Source: Anastatus disparis (Eukaryota; Arthropoda; Insecta; Hymenoptera; Eupelmidae). From it: a DNA stretch of 64,000 nucleotides. The first letter of the stretch is position 1, and every line of letters begins with the position of its first letter. The notes beneath the pieces are model-generated. The model had not been told where the DNA came from, made no database searches, and saw only the letters and a list, made by a program, of their open reading frames with translations. The DNA lies in the NCBI GenBank assembly GCA_017163975.1, contig JAFFSR010000239.1, forward strand, positions 2,728,001 through 2,792,000, given 5' to 3'. Made by a program: the position numbers and the translations under genes. This document shows, in pieces, positions 50,750-62,460 of this stretch.

Positions 50750-52800
50750 ATAAAAAAGGAAAATTTTTCAATATTTGATATACAAATAATTTTATGCAAA
50801 TTGATCTAATAAACAATGGACTTCCGTAATAATAAAAAAGTACATGTGTTATTGAGCAAATTAATATCAAATATTTTATTATTAACTTTTTTTTTGTAAA
50901 CAATACTTAATTTTCGTAATCATTCACTATTGACTGACTTTAAATTTTATTTTTCGCTTACGTTTTTCTTTATTAAATTAACGTTATCTCAAAAAAATGA
51001 ACGAAATTTGAATAACTATGTTTACTAAAATATAAAATATTTAATGAAGTGTACTTAATCTAATAGTATTAGTATTGCTTACTCACAAAGAAACTTTTAT
51101 AGAGCTGAAAAAATAGATTTGATAATAACGTCATAGGAACACATTACTACCTATGAAGGATGAAAATACGTAGGCTTTAGAAAATTTTTGCAAGTTTAAT
51201 ATATTTTTTGTTTTTTTTTTGTGTTGTTTAAATAATTCTAAATTTCATATTTCAAGTTGATATAATTTTTTAAATCAAAATTTTAATGCAAAAATTATTG
51301 TACTCAGTTTTATGAAATTTTAATCAAATATTTTTAACATTAAATAACTTTTTTATTTATTCGCAAATATTTTTTAAACGTACAAAATTTTTATCATATT
51401 CACAAAGTGTTACGTGTAGTTGGAAAATAACAAAAAAGTTACAATTTAACTATTGGAAATGAAGTGTTAATCTATTAGCTGTGTTTATTATAATTAGTTT
51501 GGTATGTAAAATTTTTGTATGGTGTGTGGCATAAGTCACGTAAGTGCTACGTATTTTATTAAATTTGTAAGTCTTCATTATAGTATTTTATAAGGAAAAA
51601 TAATTTCATTCATGTGAAATCGATTGCGTATATTTATTTAAATTAACATTTATAATAGATATGTTAAATATGCAATCATTGAATTTGAACAGCTGAGTTT
51701 ATTTTGTTTGTGTTTATTTTTAAAAATCGACGGAATTTGATTAGAAATGCGATATTAGATTATTATTTTCAAAAAACTCAGTACATTGCTACACTTTGAG
51801 AAGATATCAAAGATTTTAGCATAGTGTGCCAATTTTGATATCGGCCCAATTATAGTGAGTGACGTTGGAAATAAGATTTTAACAAATAGGATTATTAAAG
51901 ATCTCTTTCAAAGTAGATAAGTGCATATTTGATAAGTTGAATAAAACTGTAGAAAATGGTATTACAATTGACAAAATAATCTTAAATAAGTCTGAAAATA
52001 AGAAAGTTATAGCTCATCGGTACAACATCTTTGAGCCTTTGAAAGACAAGCCAGCATAATTCGATGAATCTCTACTTATAGTAACCGCCAATTTAGAAAC
52101 GAAACTGTTGTCATTGTTTGGAAACGTTAAATTAAGAATCGCTTTAAACATATTACTTGTACACAAAAGATTGCTTATAAGTATGGCATTAGAATAAACC
52201 GCATTATTAGCCCATTAGGAGTGAAGAAATTTAAAGGCCACTGAGACTAATCCCTCGTTAAACCAAATTTATTTAAGAAATTTCAAAACTCGGATTTATT
52301 CTTAACATCAATAAGTGACTACTTAACTTAATTGTTTTTCTTTTTTAACATTCTGCAAAAAGGTATAGTTTACGCATGCACTTTGCTTTTTTTATGTGAT
52401 TAAGTTTCAATTAATGTTGTTCATATAATCCGAATAAAATTCAGCATATAAATAGTAGAATCTGATTCCATTTCCAAGCTATTTCTTAGTCATTTAAACT
52501 GCGCATATGCTAGAAACAAGCTTGTTTTAATTCCCAGTTCTTAGCTATCGATGTAACGCTTTTTTTCCCACTTTACCGGCATTTACTGGATTGCAAATTC
52601 TTAGATAGTTAAAAGGTATTAATTCACCATTAAACTTGGCTAGAAATAAAATAAGTTTGAGACGATATTAAAATAACCTGCGAAATAATATTAATCTCTT
52701 GTACTCTATTATAACCTCTAAATACGGTGAAGAGACAAGTAACAACAAAAAAGACGCAAAGCGTATACGACATGTATATACGATATTTTTGAAACAAGCA
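50750..52800. other. Gene-free AT-rich DNA upstream of the protease
   Basis: No open frame of note. Holds the first member of the degenerate repeat pair (52044-52142). Nothing else recognisable. Confidence 0.5.
52044..52142. repeat. Degenerate segment repeated at 55976-56071
   Basis: This stretch and 55976-56071 share, in the same order and orientation, GACAA, CGATGAATCTCTA, AAACTRTTGTCATTGT and AAATTA. Frames through both are broken by stops. They look like two decayed copies of one older sequence, possibly a gene fragment or an inactive element. The family was not recognised. Confidence 0.45.
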
Positions 52801-52807
52801 CAATAAA

Positions 52808-53096
52808 TACCGAATTGTGTTTAGACGTGCAGTAAGTCTTTCGGTATATCACATGCTTGCCATACGAAGAAAGCAGTACACATATATGGTTTCCGTGTTT
52901 ATGAAGCGAAGGCATCGCTTTTTACAGTGCAGTGCGCATCATATTCGTTGATACCGAATTGTGTTTGTGCAGAAAGTTTTTCGGTATATCACGCGCTTAC
53001 CATACGAAGACAAGCAGTACACATTATGTATAATTTCCATGTTTATGAAGCAAAGGCATCACTTCTCATAGTGCGGTGCGTATCACATTTGTTAAG
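52808..53096. repeat. Two-copy tandem duplication, period 144 bp
   Basis: A block beginning TACCGAATTGTGTTT at 52808 restarts at 52952. Both copies contain TTTCGGTATATCAC, CATACGAAGA, AGCAGTACACAT and TTTATGAAGC in the same order. The copies differ by scattered substitutions and small indels, so the duplication is not recent. No conserved reading frame spans both copies. It could be two units left from a minisatellite or a local duplication. Confidence 0.8.
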
Positions 53097-53542
53097 AAAA
53101 AACTATCTCCGTATATTTGAAGCAGTTGTAAAGTGAATATTTAATGAAATAGTTTTAGAAACAATGTTTGCATGTCATCTTTAGATATTTTAACGATACT
53201 TATGAACTTATTTAGCACTAGTTTTATTTAATTCTAATACTACGTAATACTTAATTATTACTTTTTAAAATTTGTTTAAATAGAAAAAATATTTATAAAA
53301 CTTATTTTTAATATGTCAAACTGCAAATTTTCGACTCAAATAAACAAATTATCACTTTTTTTAGGTTAGAAATATACGTTAATCACGATCTTTTCACATC
53401 CCGACAGAGTAATCGTCACAATATTTTTTTGACATAAGAATTGGTTAATTCTTTGATAATTTTCTGATATTTAAAATATAAACATTTTTGCCCATTTTTA
53501 ATTCCTATTTCCTAGTTTCGAGTCCATTTAAAATGTTTCAAA

Positions 53543-53556
53543 TTCTACCAGGGTAT
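53543..53556. repeat. Second copy of the ATACCCTGGTAGAA terminal repeat (solo end)
   Basis: TTCTACCAGGGTAT here matches exactly the outer 14 bp of the right arm of the 66-bp element at 48861-48926. No partner arm was found nearby, so this is probably a truncated copy. It lies 37 bp outside the hAT-like element. Confidence 0.5.
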
Positions 53557-53593
53557 CTCTTAAAAAGTTCAGCACGCGTAATTGTGTCGTGAT

Positions 53594-54142
53594 CAGAGCT
53601 TGAAAAGTATTCGACCGCAAAATTTTTCGAATACTTTTTTGACTTTGTCTATCTATTATGAAAATTAATATTTCAATTTTATAAACTTTAATATGAAAAA
53701 AATAAATCATATGCAAATTTTAAAAAAGTATTCAACGAATACTTTCTCGAATACTTTTTCGAATACTTTTGAACATTGGAAAAAGTTTTTCGAATACTTT
53801 TTCAAAGTATCTTTTTTCGAGGTACTTTTTCTTGCCTTCATATTTTTTAATACAAAAAAAGTTGCCTTACAAAAGAATTCGACAAATTTTTTTCGAATAT
53901 ATTTTTTTTAATGTTCTTGGTAGTAAATGGTTTTGTACCATCTAAATTGAAATAAATAAATAAATGTTTAAAAGTATTCAAGAATATATTTGTCGAATAC
54001 TTTTTCGAATACTTTTTTTAAATTGACTTATAATTAATATTAAAGTCTATACATCTGAAAATTTTCATTTTTTTAAGCAATTAACAGACAAAGTCGAAGA
54101 AGAATTCAGAAAATTTTGTGGTCTAATACTTCCCCAGCTCTG
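53594..54142. mobile_element. Non-autonomous hAT-family DNA transposon (MITE), 549 bp
   Basis: The ends form a terminal inverted repeat over 57 bp with 47 matches, starting CAGAGCT at 53594 and, on the other strand, CAGAGCT at 54142. The flanking octamers are GTCGTGAT (53586-53593) and GTTGTGAT (54143-54150). They match at 7 of 8 positions and both fit the hAT target-duplication pattern nTnnnnAn. The interior has no transposase frame. Instead it carries about ten copies of a GAATACTTTTTCG-like motif in both orientations, also present inside the terminal repeats; hAT transposases are known to bind repeated subterminal motifs of this kind. The substitutions between arms suggest an old, immobile copy that would depend on a transposase from elsewhere. 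Confidence 0.85.
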
Positions 54143-54150
54143 GTTGTGAT

Positions 54151-56200
54151 AATAATTAGTATAATATTCTAGCATAACCTTACACATCTTGATCTTATTC
54201 AGACTATTTATAAATTTTACTAATTTTTGTTCTTAACATAAGAAAATGGATTCACTTTATAGTTATAAAAGATTTTCCCAGAATAAAGTAATTCATCTAT
54301 TCATTATGTAACAAAATTATTAATTTAAAAAATCATGATTATTTATAAACAATGCATCAGGTTTTTCAAATAGTTTCATCTTTGTTTTATAATTCACAAC
54401 AATCACATTTGGCCGTGTATCATAATTTTTTTTATGATTTGTTGCTTCAAAAAGCATAAATCAAAAGATATATTCTAAAATCAAGCAAAATAAAATCTTC
54501 GAATATTCAAAAATTTTTAAATCAGAAAATTTTTAATTGCTCTTTTTTACATAATTATATAATGCATAAAACATCACAGTTTTATATTATTCAAGGTGAC
54601 GTCAACTCATGGCAATCGAAAATAATTTATTGGGACGGTGATAAATAGAAGCGACAAAAAAAATTTTGCATAATTTTATCACTCGTGTGGCTTATGAATG
54701 AAATACCAAAAAATTTTATTGCAAAGTTGATGAACAATAAAAATTAAAATATAAAAAATTTTGTCAAAACATTGTAACATAAGTGAGTAACATTTTTTAC
54801 AGTTTACATTGTTGATCATCCAAGTGGATTTTAACAAAGAGAAAGTCAGTATTATTATTACGATCCAAAGTACAACAAGGATTTCCTAGTTTAAATCACT
54901 ACATAAATGTCAAGGAACATTTTCATTTTAAAATTATGTTGATCAGTTGTAAATTTGATATGCATTAAATTATAATTAGCAATACCAAAGTTATAGGTAT
55001 GAATCTTAGACATAATCAAAGATTCAGAAACTAGAAAAATATTATCTAATATACATAAGAATAAGTTTGAAGAGTAAGTTCTTGATTTGACAAATATAAT
55101 TCTTAATGGTATTTGCGTTAATTTGGACTTCGTGTAACTTTCGGAATACTAAAAAGCGCGACTTCAAATTACAAGAAGACTGAAAATCTAGGACTGATCT
55201 TTATTTTTATCCTCTCGTTTTCAAGTCAGAGAATTTGTTTTTTAAACAAGATTATGTATATTACCAGACTCTAATTTAACAATGAATGCGAATAAGGAAC
55301 CTGCAATATTTGTTGACGGATTAAGATTCTTATTTTGCTTAAAATTTTGAAATATCCTTACAGACCAGAACATCACTACAAAGTGCACCTAACTGAAAGT
55401 GTTTCAAAACGCGATAAATGGAACAGCGACAAGTTTCGTATTCCAATAACCTCATTTTTTCAATTTAAAGAAGCACAGTTGAGTTTGTTAATGTCATAAC
55501 AAAGATTCGAATTCTCTCTTTCGTATTAATTTTTTTCAATCCATTATATTGTTGACATCGTTCGATCGATTTAAAAGGTCAGCAAAGTGATAGTAGACGT
55601 GCTGTTGGAAATTAGCGTAAAAATTATTGTGATAGTCTAAAATTTTTTCAGATATGAACTTTATGAAACTCGTGTTAAAATTTACATCGAACGAAAGAGT
55701 TTTTAAATTATGCAAATCTCTGAGTTAATCAAAGGCAGCAATTAGTCAACGATGAAATTGTATTCGCCGTTGGATCTTTTTAATGTCACACAAAGTCTCG
55801 AAATAGACGCAGATAAGAATAAAGCTTTGATATTAATACAACCTAAATGACAGTGAGGATTGAAAATTTTATGATTTTGCTTGTAATTAAAAATTTCATT
55901 TCTCTTATATTTATAACTCGGTTATTTATATGTAAAAGACTAAAAGTTGTTATGCAAAAGGCAACGCTTTTAGATGACAAATTAGTATGGTACGATGAAT
56001 CTCTATTTGGCTAACAAAATTAAAGATAAAACTATTGTCATTGTCTCCAAACAATGAATTAAATTAGCAGAAACCCACAGTACTAAAACAACTCGTAGAC
56101 AATAATTTCCTTACAATAATCAAGTGTAAACTACAAAGCATATGCACAATATGTACGCATAGTCCGTGTATAAATTAAATCCATTAAATAAATATTTCGT
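54151..56200. other. Gene-free AT-rich DNA, possibly with decayed coding remnants
   Basis: Short broken frames at 55650-55860 (for example RYELYETRVKIYIERKSF, preceded by TTTTTTCAG, then a stop) look a little like decayed exons but match no family I know. The second member of the degenerate repeat pair is at 55976-56071. Confidence 0.4.
55976..56071. repeat. Degenerate segment repeated at 52044-52142
   Basis: This is the second member of the pair described at 52044-52142, about 3.9 kb away and on the opposite side of the hAT-like element. A short frame reading LVWYDESLFG is followed directly by a stop. That resembles decayed coding sequence but is too short to assign. Confidence 0.4.
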
Positions 56201-56928
56201 TGATAAATTGACGTTGATAAACTATTTACAAAGTTGGCAACAAGCCTCAATATTAAAATTCGCCTGCGCACACTTTGACCTTGGTAACAGTCGCTTTATA
56301 TTAAATCTTGGCCGAGAGATGAGAGGAGAGAGGAGCAAGAGAGCGAGAGAAAGAGTGGCGTAGCCGTTGGTTTGGGATTTTTCAACGGTAGCTTGGGTAT
56401 ACTGAAATTTTGTTGTGTCTATATTCTAAATTTCTTACCCGCTCACTGTTCCGCAAGAAGTTATTACTTACGAAATTTGAATATTTTTTTTTTATTTTCA
56501 CAACATAAATCAAAATAATTTTAATTCAATACAGTGTTTTTGATTAGATAAAGAAAAAAATATGAAAGAAATGTTTATTCGATAAGTGGTAAATAAAAAA
56601 AAAAGAGGTAAAATGTTCCGCATCTTGGTATATACCCATTTATTTGATTATTCATTAGAATAAATTTGAATGAAATTAGCCGCACGGTATGCCGTAGACA
56701 GTAGCTTTAGTTCTGTGCAAATTTCTCTTTCTCTCTCGCATCATTCCACGAAAGGAGGTGCGCACAGAGGGAGGCAGGAGGGAACTAAATGCGCGAGCCA
56801 AAACAATTTCAGGATCTCTACGGTATACATTATAGAAGTGGAAATGGAGGAGTTAGAGGAAGAGTAAATGGCAAGGCTAATCGATCGACAGGTAAAACTA
56901 GTCTGCATGCCATCGGAGAGCTTTAGGC

Positions 56929-56944
56929 CTCTCTCTCTCTCTCT
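56929..56944. repeat. (CT)n microsatellite
   Basis: Sixteen bases of CT, marking the return of simple repeats after the island. Confidence 0.9.
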
Positions 56945-57690
56945 TGCGCATTGCGTTATCTTATCTCTTTCTCTCACTCTTTGATTCTGTGCATACATGT
57001 ACATGTATATACTTGCGGGTGTTATAACAACGTTTCGTTTGTCCGGTGGCGCGTCGGATGACTGATCGGCTGTAATCCACATCCGGAGAGTTACAATACG
57101 CGCGACCCGTTATTACGTTGTTATGTATATATACTATGCAACATTCCTCGCTATCTCTATCTCTCTCTCTCATTTGCTGTATAAATGTAGCCGTGCATCT
57201 AATGTGCTTCTATATATCAACTTCTCTTTCTTTCATTCTCTTTTCCCACGTAGATTTACGTCTATTGTAATTTGTTTAATTTTAACGCAAATTAAAAATT
57301 GTTTATAATTAATTATTCGAAGGTTTATCAACATCTGTTGAATATTAATCTTACGATGATTAAATTCTGTTTTTTTTTTCAAAATTGTTGAATTTATCGT
57401 ACACACTGCTTTATCAATACATTTTATAAAAATGTAAATTCGTTGCTGGAAGGAGAAAAAAAAAATAAATTATTAATCAAAGCTCATAGAAATGAGGTTG
57501 TGAAATGATGATGAGATCGATATATGAAAAATAAAATATATTTTCACGTACTCGTTACCGGTATATATTTTCTCTGAATTTTTCATTTGTGCTCGTTGAT
57601 TAGTTTTCTATATAGACTAGGATATAACGTACAATACGTTGTATATATAAAAGTATAAATTGAAGAAAAAGAATGCAAGATTTTTGTGCG

Positions 57691-57710
57691 TATATATATA
57701 TATATATATA
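57691..57710. repeat. (TA)n microsatellite
   Basis: Ten TA units. Confidence 0.9.
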
Positions 57711-58517
57711 CTGATTGATCAAGGCATTGGTTTTTATCTTCATTGAAATTCTCCATTTGCTTTCTGATCAAACATATAAGAGCTTATTTTTTTTCAATGA
57801 TATCACTCTTTATAAATCATTAGCGTCAACGTAATATACCAAAAGTTTGCGCCGTATTAAAGCCTGTGCATTACGGTGCATTATGTATCTGACCCATTAA
57901 AACGCAATAATCTACTCTCACTTCTTTTTCATATTTTCTTCTCTTTTTATTTTCACCTTCATTTTTCACCGCGTTAATGCTTATACGCGCGTTATGCTCT
58001 TTTGCGCCTCTACATTAAATGATTATCGAGTGTATATATACAGCAGGTCATACGCATTCATATTGCATGATAAAAAGAAAAAGAAAACAAAAATTAAAAG
58101 GAGAAATCAAAAAGATTTTTAATCCAAACTTTTATAATAATTTCGCGCTACTTTAAAGAAGTTAAAAAAATAATGAAAAGAAAATTTTAGTCGCCGAATT
58201 ATATACATGTGGATAAAAACAAATATATGTACACGTATATAAATGAGATACGGAGAAATGTTTAAGTTGTCCGTTTGACTCGTAATTTTCAATGTTTTCA
58301 TGCAATTATTCGAAATTCCCTAGACGAGCTTTCGTGTCCTATCTTCTGCTTGTACGTACATATATATATAAACTTTCATTTCGAAATAAATAGAAGGTTA
58401 TATACCCCCTTTAACTTGGGGCGTTAAGTTGTATTCACCTAGTTGAAGCTTGTCCGTGTTAGAAACAAAATTTTAGCTTTTACGAAACGAAGGTAAAAAG
58501 AGAGAAAGAGAAAAGAT

Positions 58518-58540
58518 AGAGAGAGAGAGAGAGAGAGAGA
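58518..58540. repeat. (GA)n microsatellite
   Basis: About eleven GA units. The CT tract at 58709-58724 lies 170 bp further on, so the two could pair in a transcript. Confidence 0.9.
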
Positions 58541-58708
58541 AAGTAACATGGCAATCTAAGACAATCAGCCGTGCAAACGAGATAACGTTTTCGCTTGGCA
58601 GCTTCGTTTCTGTAAACGAGTTGACTATAGTCACTTTTACCTACCACCCTTCTCTCTTTTCTCCCTTTGGAAAATTAGCTTCTCAACGTTATCACTCGTC
58701 TTTTCTCC

Positions 58709-58724
58709 CTCTCTCTCTCTCTCT
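58709..58724. repeat. (CT)n microsatellite
   Basis: Eight CT units, complementary to 58518-58540. Confidence 0.9.
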
Positions 58725-61700
58725 TTGCTAACCTACAATTTCTCTTAACATCTTTCCAAGCATACCTATTTCTGTCTTAGAATCTGCTAGTTTTGTATGT
58801 AGTTTGCAATAGAATCTGCGGGTATATAAGATACCCCGCAAACGCTACTAGAAACCAAAGATAGAGCCTCTCTATGCCAACTATATATACAGCGTGAGTA
58901 TTCTTGCAACTTTTCCACAGACATCTATACATTGCCCTTTATACTGTTAAGATTTCTCTCTATCTCTTTGCGTCTATATAGTCATATTCTGACTATAATG
59001 TACTTAGAGAAAATTATTGTACCGCTTTACCGAGTTTCCTACTTCATAAAGACGGCACTAGACGATTGTTTGAGGATTGATTAGAGAATATTCACTCTCT
59101 GTTGTAACTTTATAAACCTTTTCCAATAAGAGATACGATTCATGAGAATATTATAGTTGCATAGAAGATAAACAAATTACGCTGGTATTTAACAAATAAT
59201 AAATAAACAATTGGAATGTTGGATAAAATTTTTTTTCAAAATTCAATACATCAGTCAATTAGAACAAGAAAAAATAATGGACAACTATTTTTTCTTTTCT
59301 CATCAAATTGAAAATTCAAAAAGATGGAGGTACAAATTGGGATGACATCACGATCGTCTATCATATATAAAAGTTGTATTAACTGATACCGGCTGTAGCT
59401 CTTGCAATTCGTCATATTTCGAAAAATTTTTTAAATACGGCTCTATTATTTTTTTCGTATTCCACCTGACGAAATATAATAATTTTTTTCATGCAGAATG
59501 CTAATTGGACGATATTTTACAAATGTGCTAATGAATGTGCTTTTAATGAATTATTCAAAGCAATCCATTGCATTGCAATTCTGTTGTAATGAGAGAGATA
59601 ATAAATTATTAAAATTATTCAAGAAAAAAAAAAGACTGTTTTATCAAGCAAAAGAAAATTCTGGTTTGATTCTCTCTCTTCAACGTCAAAGAAAGGTAAA
59701 ATTTCACTCTTTTCAGCATGTACAACATTTAAACATGATACTGCACATTTCGATTCCTCGTATACTTTCAAAAAATAGCATTTCTACGATGTGCCATACC
59801 GAAAAAGTTATTTCTCTTTTTTTTTCGTTCTATTGCGTCATCACACCAAAACTTCCTTTATATATATATATAAAAAAGAAAAAACAAAACAAAAAAAAAT
59901 TGATAAAAGCTTTTTCAGTAGGACTATAAAATTGAAATGTCTCTTCTTTTTTTTTCCCCTTGAGAATGTGAATAATGTATGCTCTTTGATCGCGTAGTAA
60001 AATATGAAGAGAATGAAGAAGCGGAAACTCTCTATAGATATGATGTTCGTGCGCGCGTTGCTGCTGCTGTTCGTCCTTTGAGTGCCGACGATCAGAAAAG
60101 AAAGCAATAATTTGTAAAAGTGAGAAAAAAAAACGATAAAGTAAAATAATAAAAAAAAGGACGGAGAAAAAAAAACCGGTCAAAAAGATGGATAGAGTTA
60201 TTCAATGTTTTATTAGTATCGCTATATGGAAGAAGAGAGCGTAGAACCGGTAGTCCTAGTACATACATTTTTTAGGTTCTCTCTTACACAAAGGTAGAAA
60301 AAAAGATACTAACGTTCAACTATATCCGATTTGTCTTTTGGATGGTAGTAGAAATCGGTAGGAACAGAAATCGTTTGGCAGGTTCACCAAATATACTGTA
60401 GATATGTGTGGCTTGAAATAAAAAAAAAATAAAAGAAAGAAAGAACAAAAAAAAGGGAGCTTTTATCGGATTTTCTGGTCGCAGCGGCAATGATTGCAGT
60501 TTTAATCAATGTCCCATCGTTTCTAGTTTGCTATCTGTCAGCCCTTATATACGACAATTGGAACGTCTCTCTCTTTCTCTCTTTCTCTTGACAATTTTTT
60601 TCGCTCCACTCGACTCAAGAGCAACTTTATATCCTATTTCCTTTTTTTATATAGCGACTCTTTAATTTTTTTCTTCCTTTCTTTTGTCCGGTATTCCTTT
60701 TTTTAAAATTATTTTACTCTTCGCTCGGAAGAAGTTTATTTAATTTTTTCCCTTTCGAGCTGCGAGTTTCTTACTTAAGGCTAACTTTCGATGAAGCATT
60801 AATGAAATAAAACGTCGCTTCGTACTGGACGATTCTCAATTTTTTTATTTTTATTTATTCCCTTTTTTTATTCTTTTACATAATACGCCTTGCATAAAGT
60901 GAAATGATTCCAGTGAAAAGCGAGAAGAGAAAAGAAATGTATTTTGCGTAGCCTCTCACCGATGCGTATAAAAGAACGAATCTGAAAATGAAAGCGAGAA
61001 GTAAAGAAAGAGAGGAAAAAAATACCTCCAATAGCCTCTGGATATTAATATAGAAAAAAAGAGTATAGAGTAATATAGCGACTTGAAAAATATTTAAAAG
61101 TGCCGAGAGGTCTCGGTGTCAAAGAAACATTTAAAGACTATTTAATTCTTCAGCCTCAACACGATGTGCCAAACTTTCAACGATACCAAACGAGACCACC
61201 ATTAACTCGAGTCTCTGATAAGCCACTACCTCTTCATTCCTTTTTTTTCCTTTCTTATACTAATGCATGCCACTTTTTTTATAGAGCAGGTATATATGTA
61301 CCTTTTTTTCAATGTTACAACCTCTCAACACCTTTATCCCTCGTTTTCAAAATTTTGCTTTTACCCGAAGCGTTTATCCCTCAGCTAGCAACCGAATTCT
61401 TATAGACGTTGGAAGCACTTATACACAGCGCTATTATTTGCACTATACTTTTAAAAAATCGTTGATGGCTTTTTGAGCTTCTTTTCAAATTTGCGTGTTG
61501 CTATGAAAAAAATGCTATGCTAAATTTTGATATTGTGAGAAAGAAAAAATTTTTAATTATTTTGCGTCATCTAATTTTATAAATTATATTTATTTGAGTA
61601 TTTTTTCACTGACTTTTTAGATATTTTAGAAATTTATAATATTTAATTTTTTCAAAATATCTACCTCTAAAAACCTGTAATACGTAGACAAAATTTATTT

Positions 61701-62442
61701 TTTCCTCTATTTATCTAAGTCATGAAATAAAAGTTTAATAGTCAACGATAATCATCAACTGTAATTATTTTTTTATCATTTAATTTTATTAAATACCCAC
61801 ATTAATTTTATATTTAATAAAAATTTACAATCCTATTAAACACATGATAAAAATTGATTCGAATTTGATGTTTGTTGCAAAAACTAAATGTATTTACCTG
61901 AAATGTATATATTTTTGTTTTGATACGTAGTAATATAGCACGCATCTCAACAAATATTCGCATTAACGACAGCCGGAGAATCTCGATCGCAGTATACACC
62001 AACATTCCCTCGAATATACCCATATGTATATACGTATAACTGTATTTATCCTAAGTAATACGAAAATGCGAAACGAAGAGGCGGCGTGTGTATTATGACT
62101 CTCCCTTGTATATCGAAAAAATATCATATTTCCTCGTGCTTTGCCACATAAAGCATCAATAGAGAGAAGAAGAAGAGAGAAAAAAAGCGTAGTAAAAATC
62201 GATGACGAAACTTCATGTACGTGTATTGTATTGTTTGACTACATGCATTAGAGAATAGATCATATTATTGTATGTACAGAATACACGCTCTCTTTTTTGG
62301 GGGGGGTACAAGAGTACACAGAATGTAAGGGAAGGTTAAAAATATATATGCGTGTAGGACGAACAAGCAATTTGTGTATTAGCAGCGTTCACGCGTATGT
62401 ATATGCGCGTGCCATTCATTATTATATAAGGGAAGTAGAAAT

Positions 62443-62460
62443 AGAGAGAGAGAGAGAGAG
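62443..62460. repeat. (GA)n microsatellite
   Basis: Nine GA units. Confidence 0.9.

Noticed and set aside
59498..59929. Open frame of 143 codons on the plus strand
   Set aside because: It ends in poly-Lys and Tyr-Ile repeat translation and has no recognisable domain; shadow frames overlap on both strands.
61100..61405. Open frame of 101 codons beginning at a GTG
   Set aside because: No ATG at the start, no family resemblance, and a Phe-rich end from T tracts.
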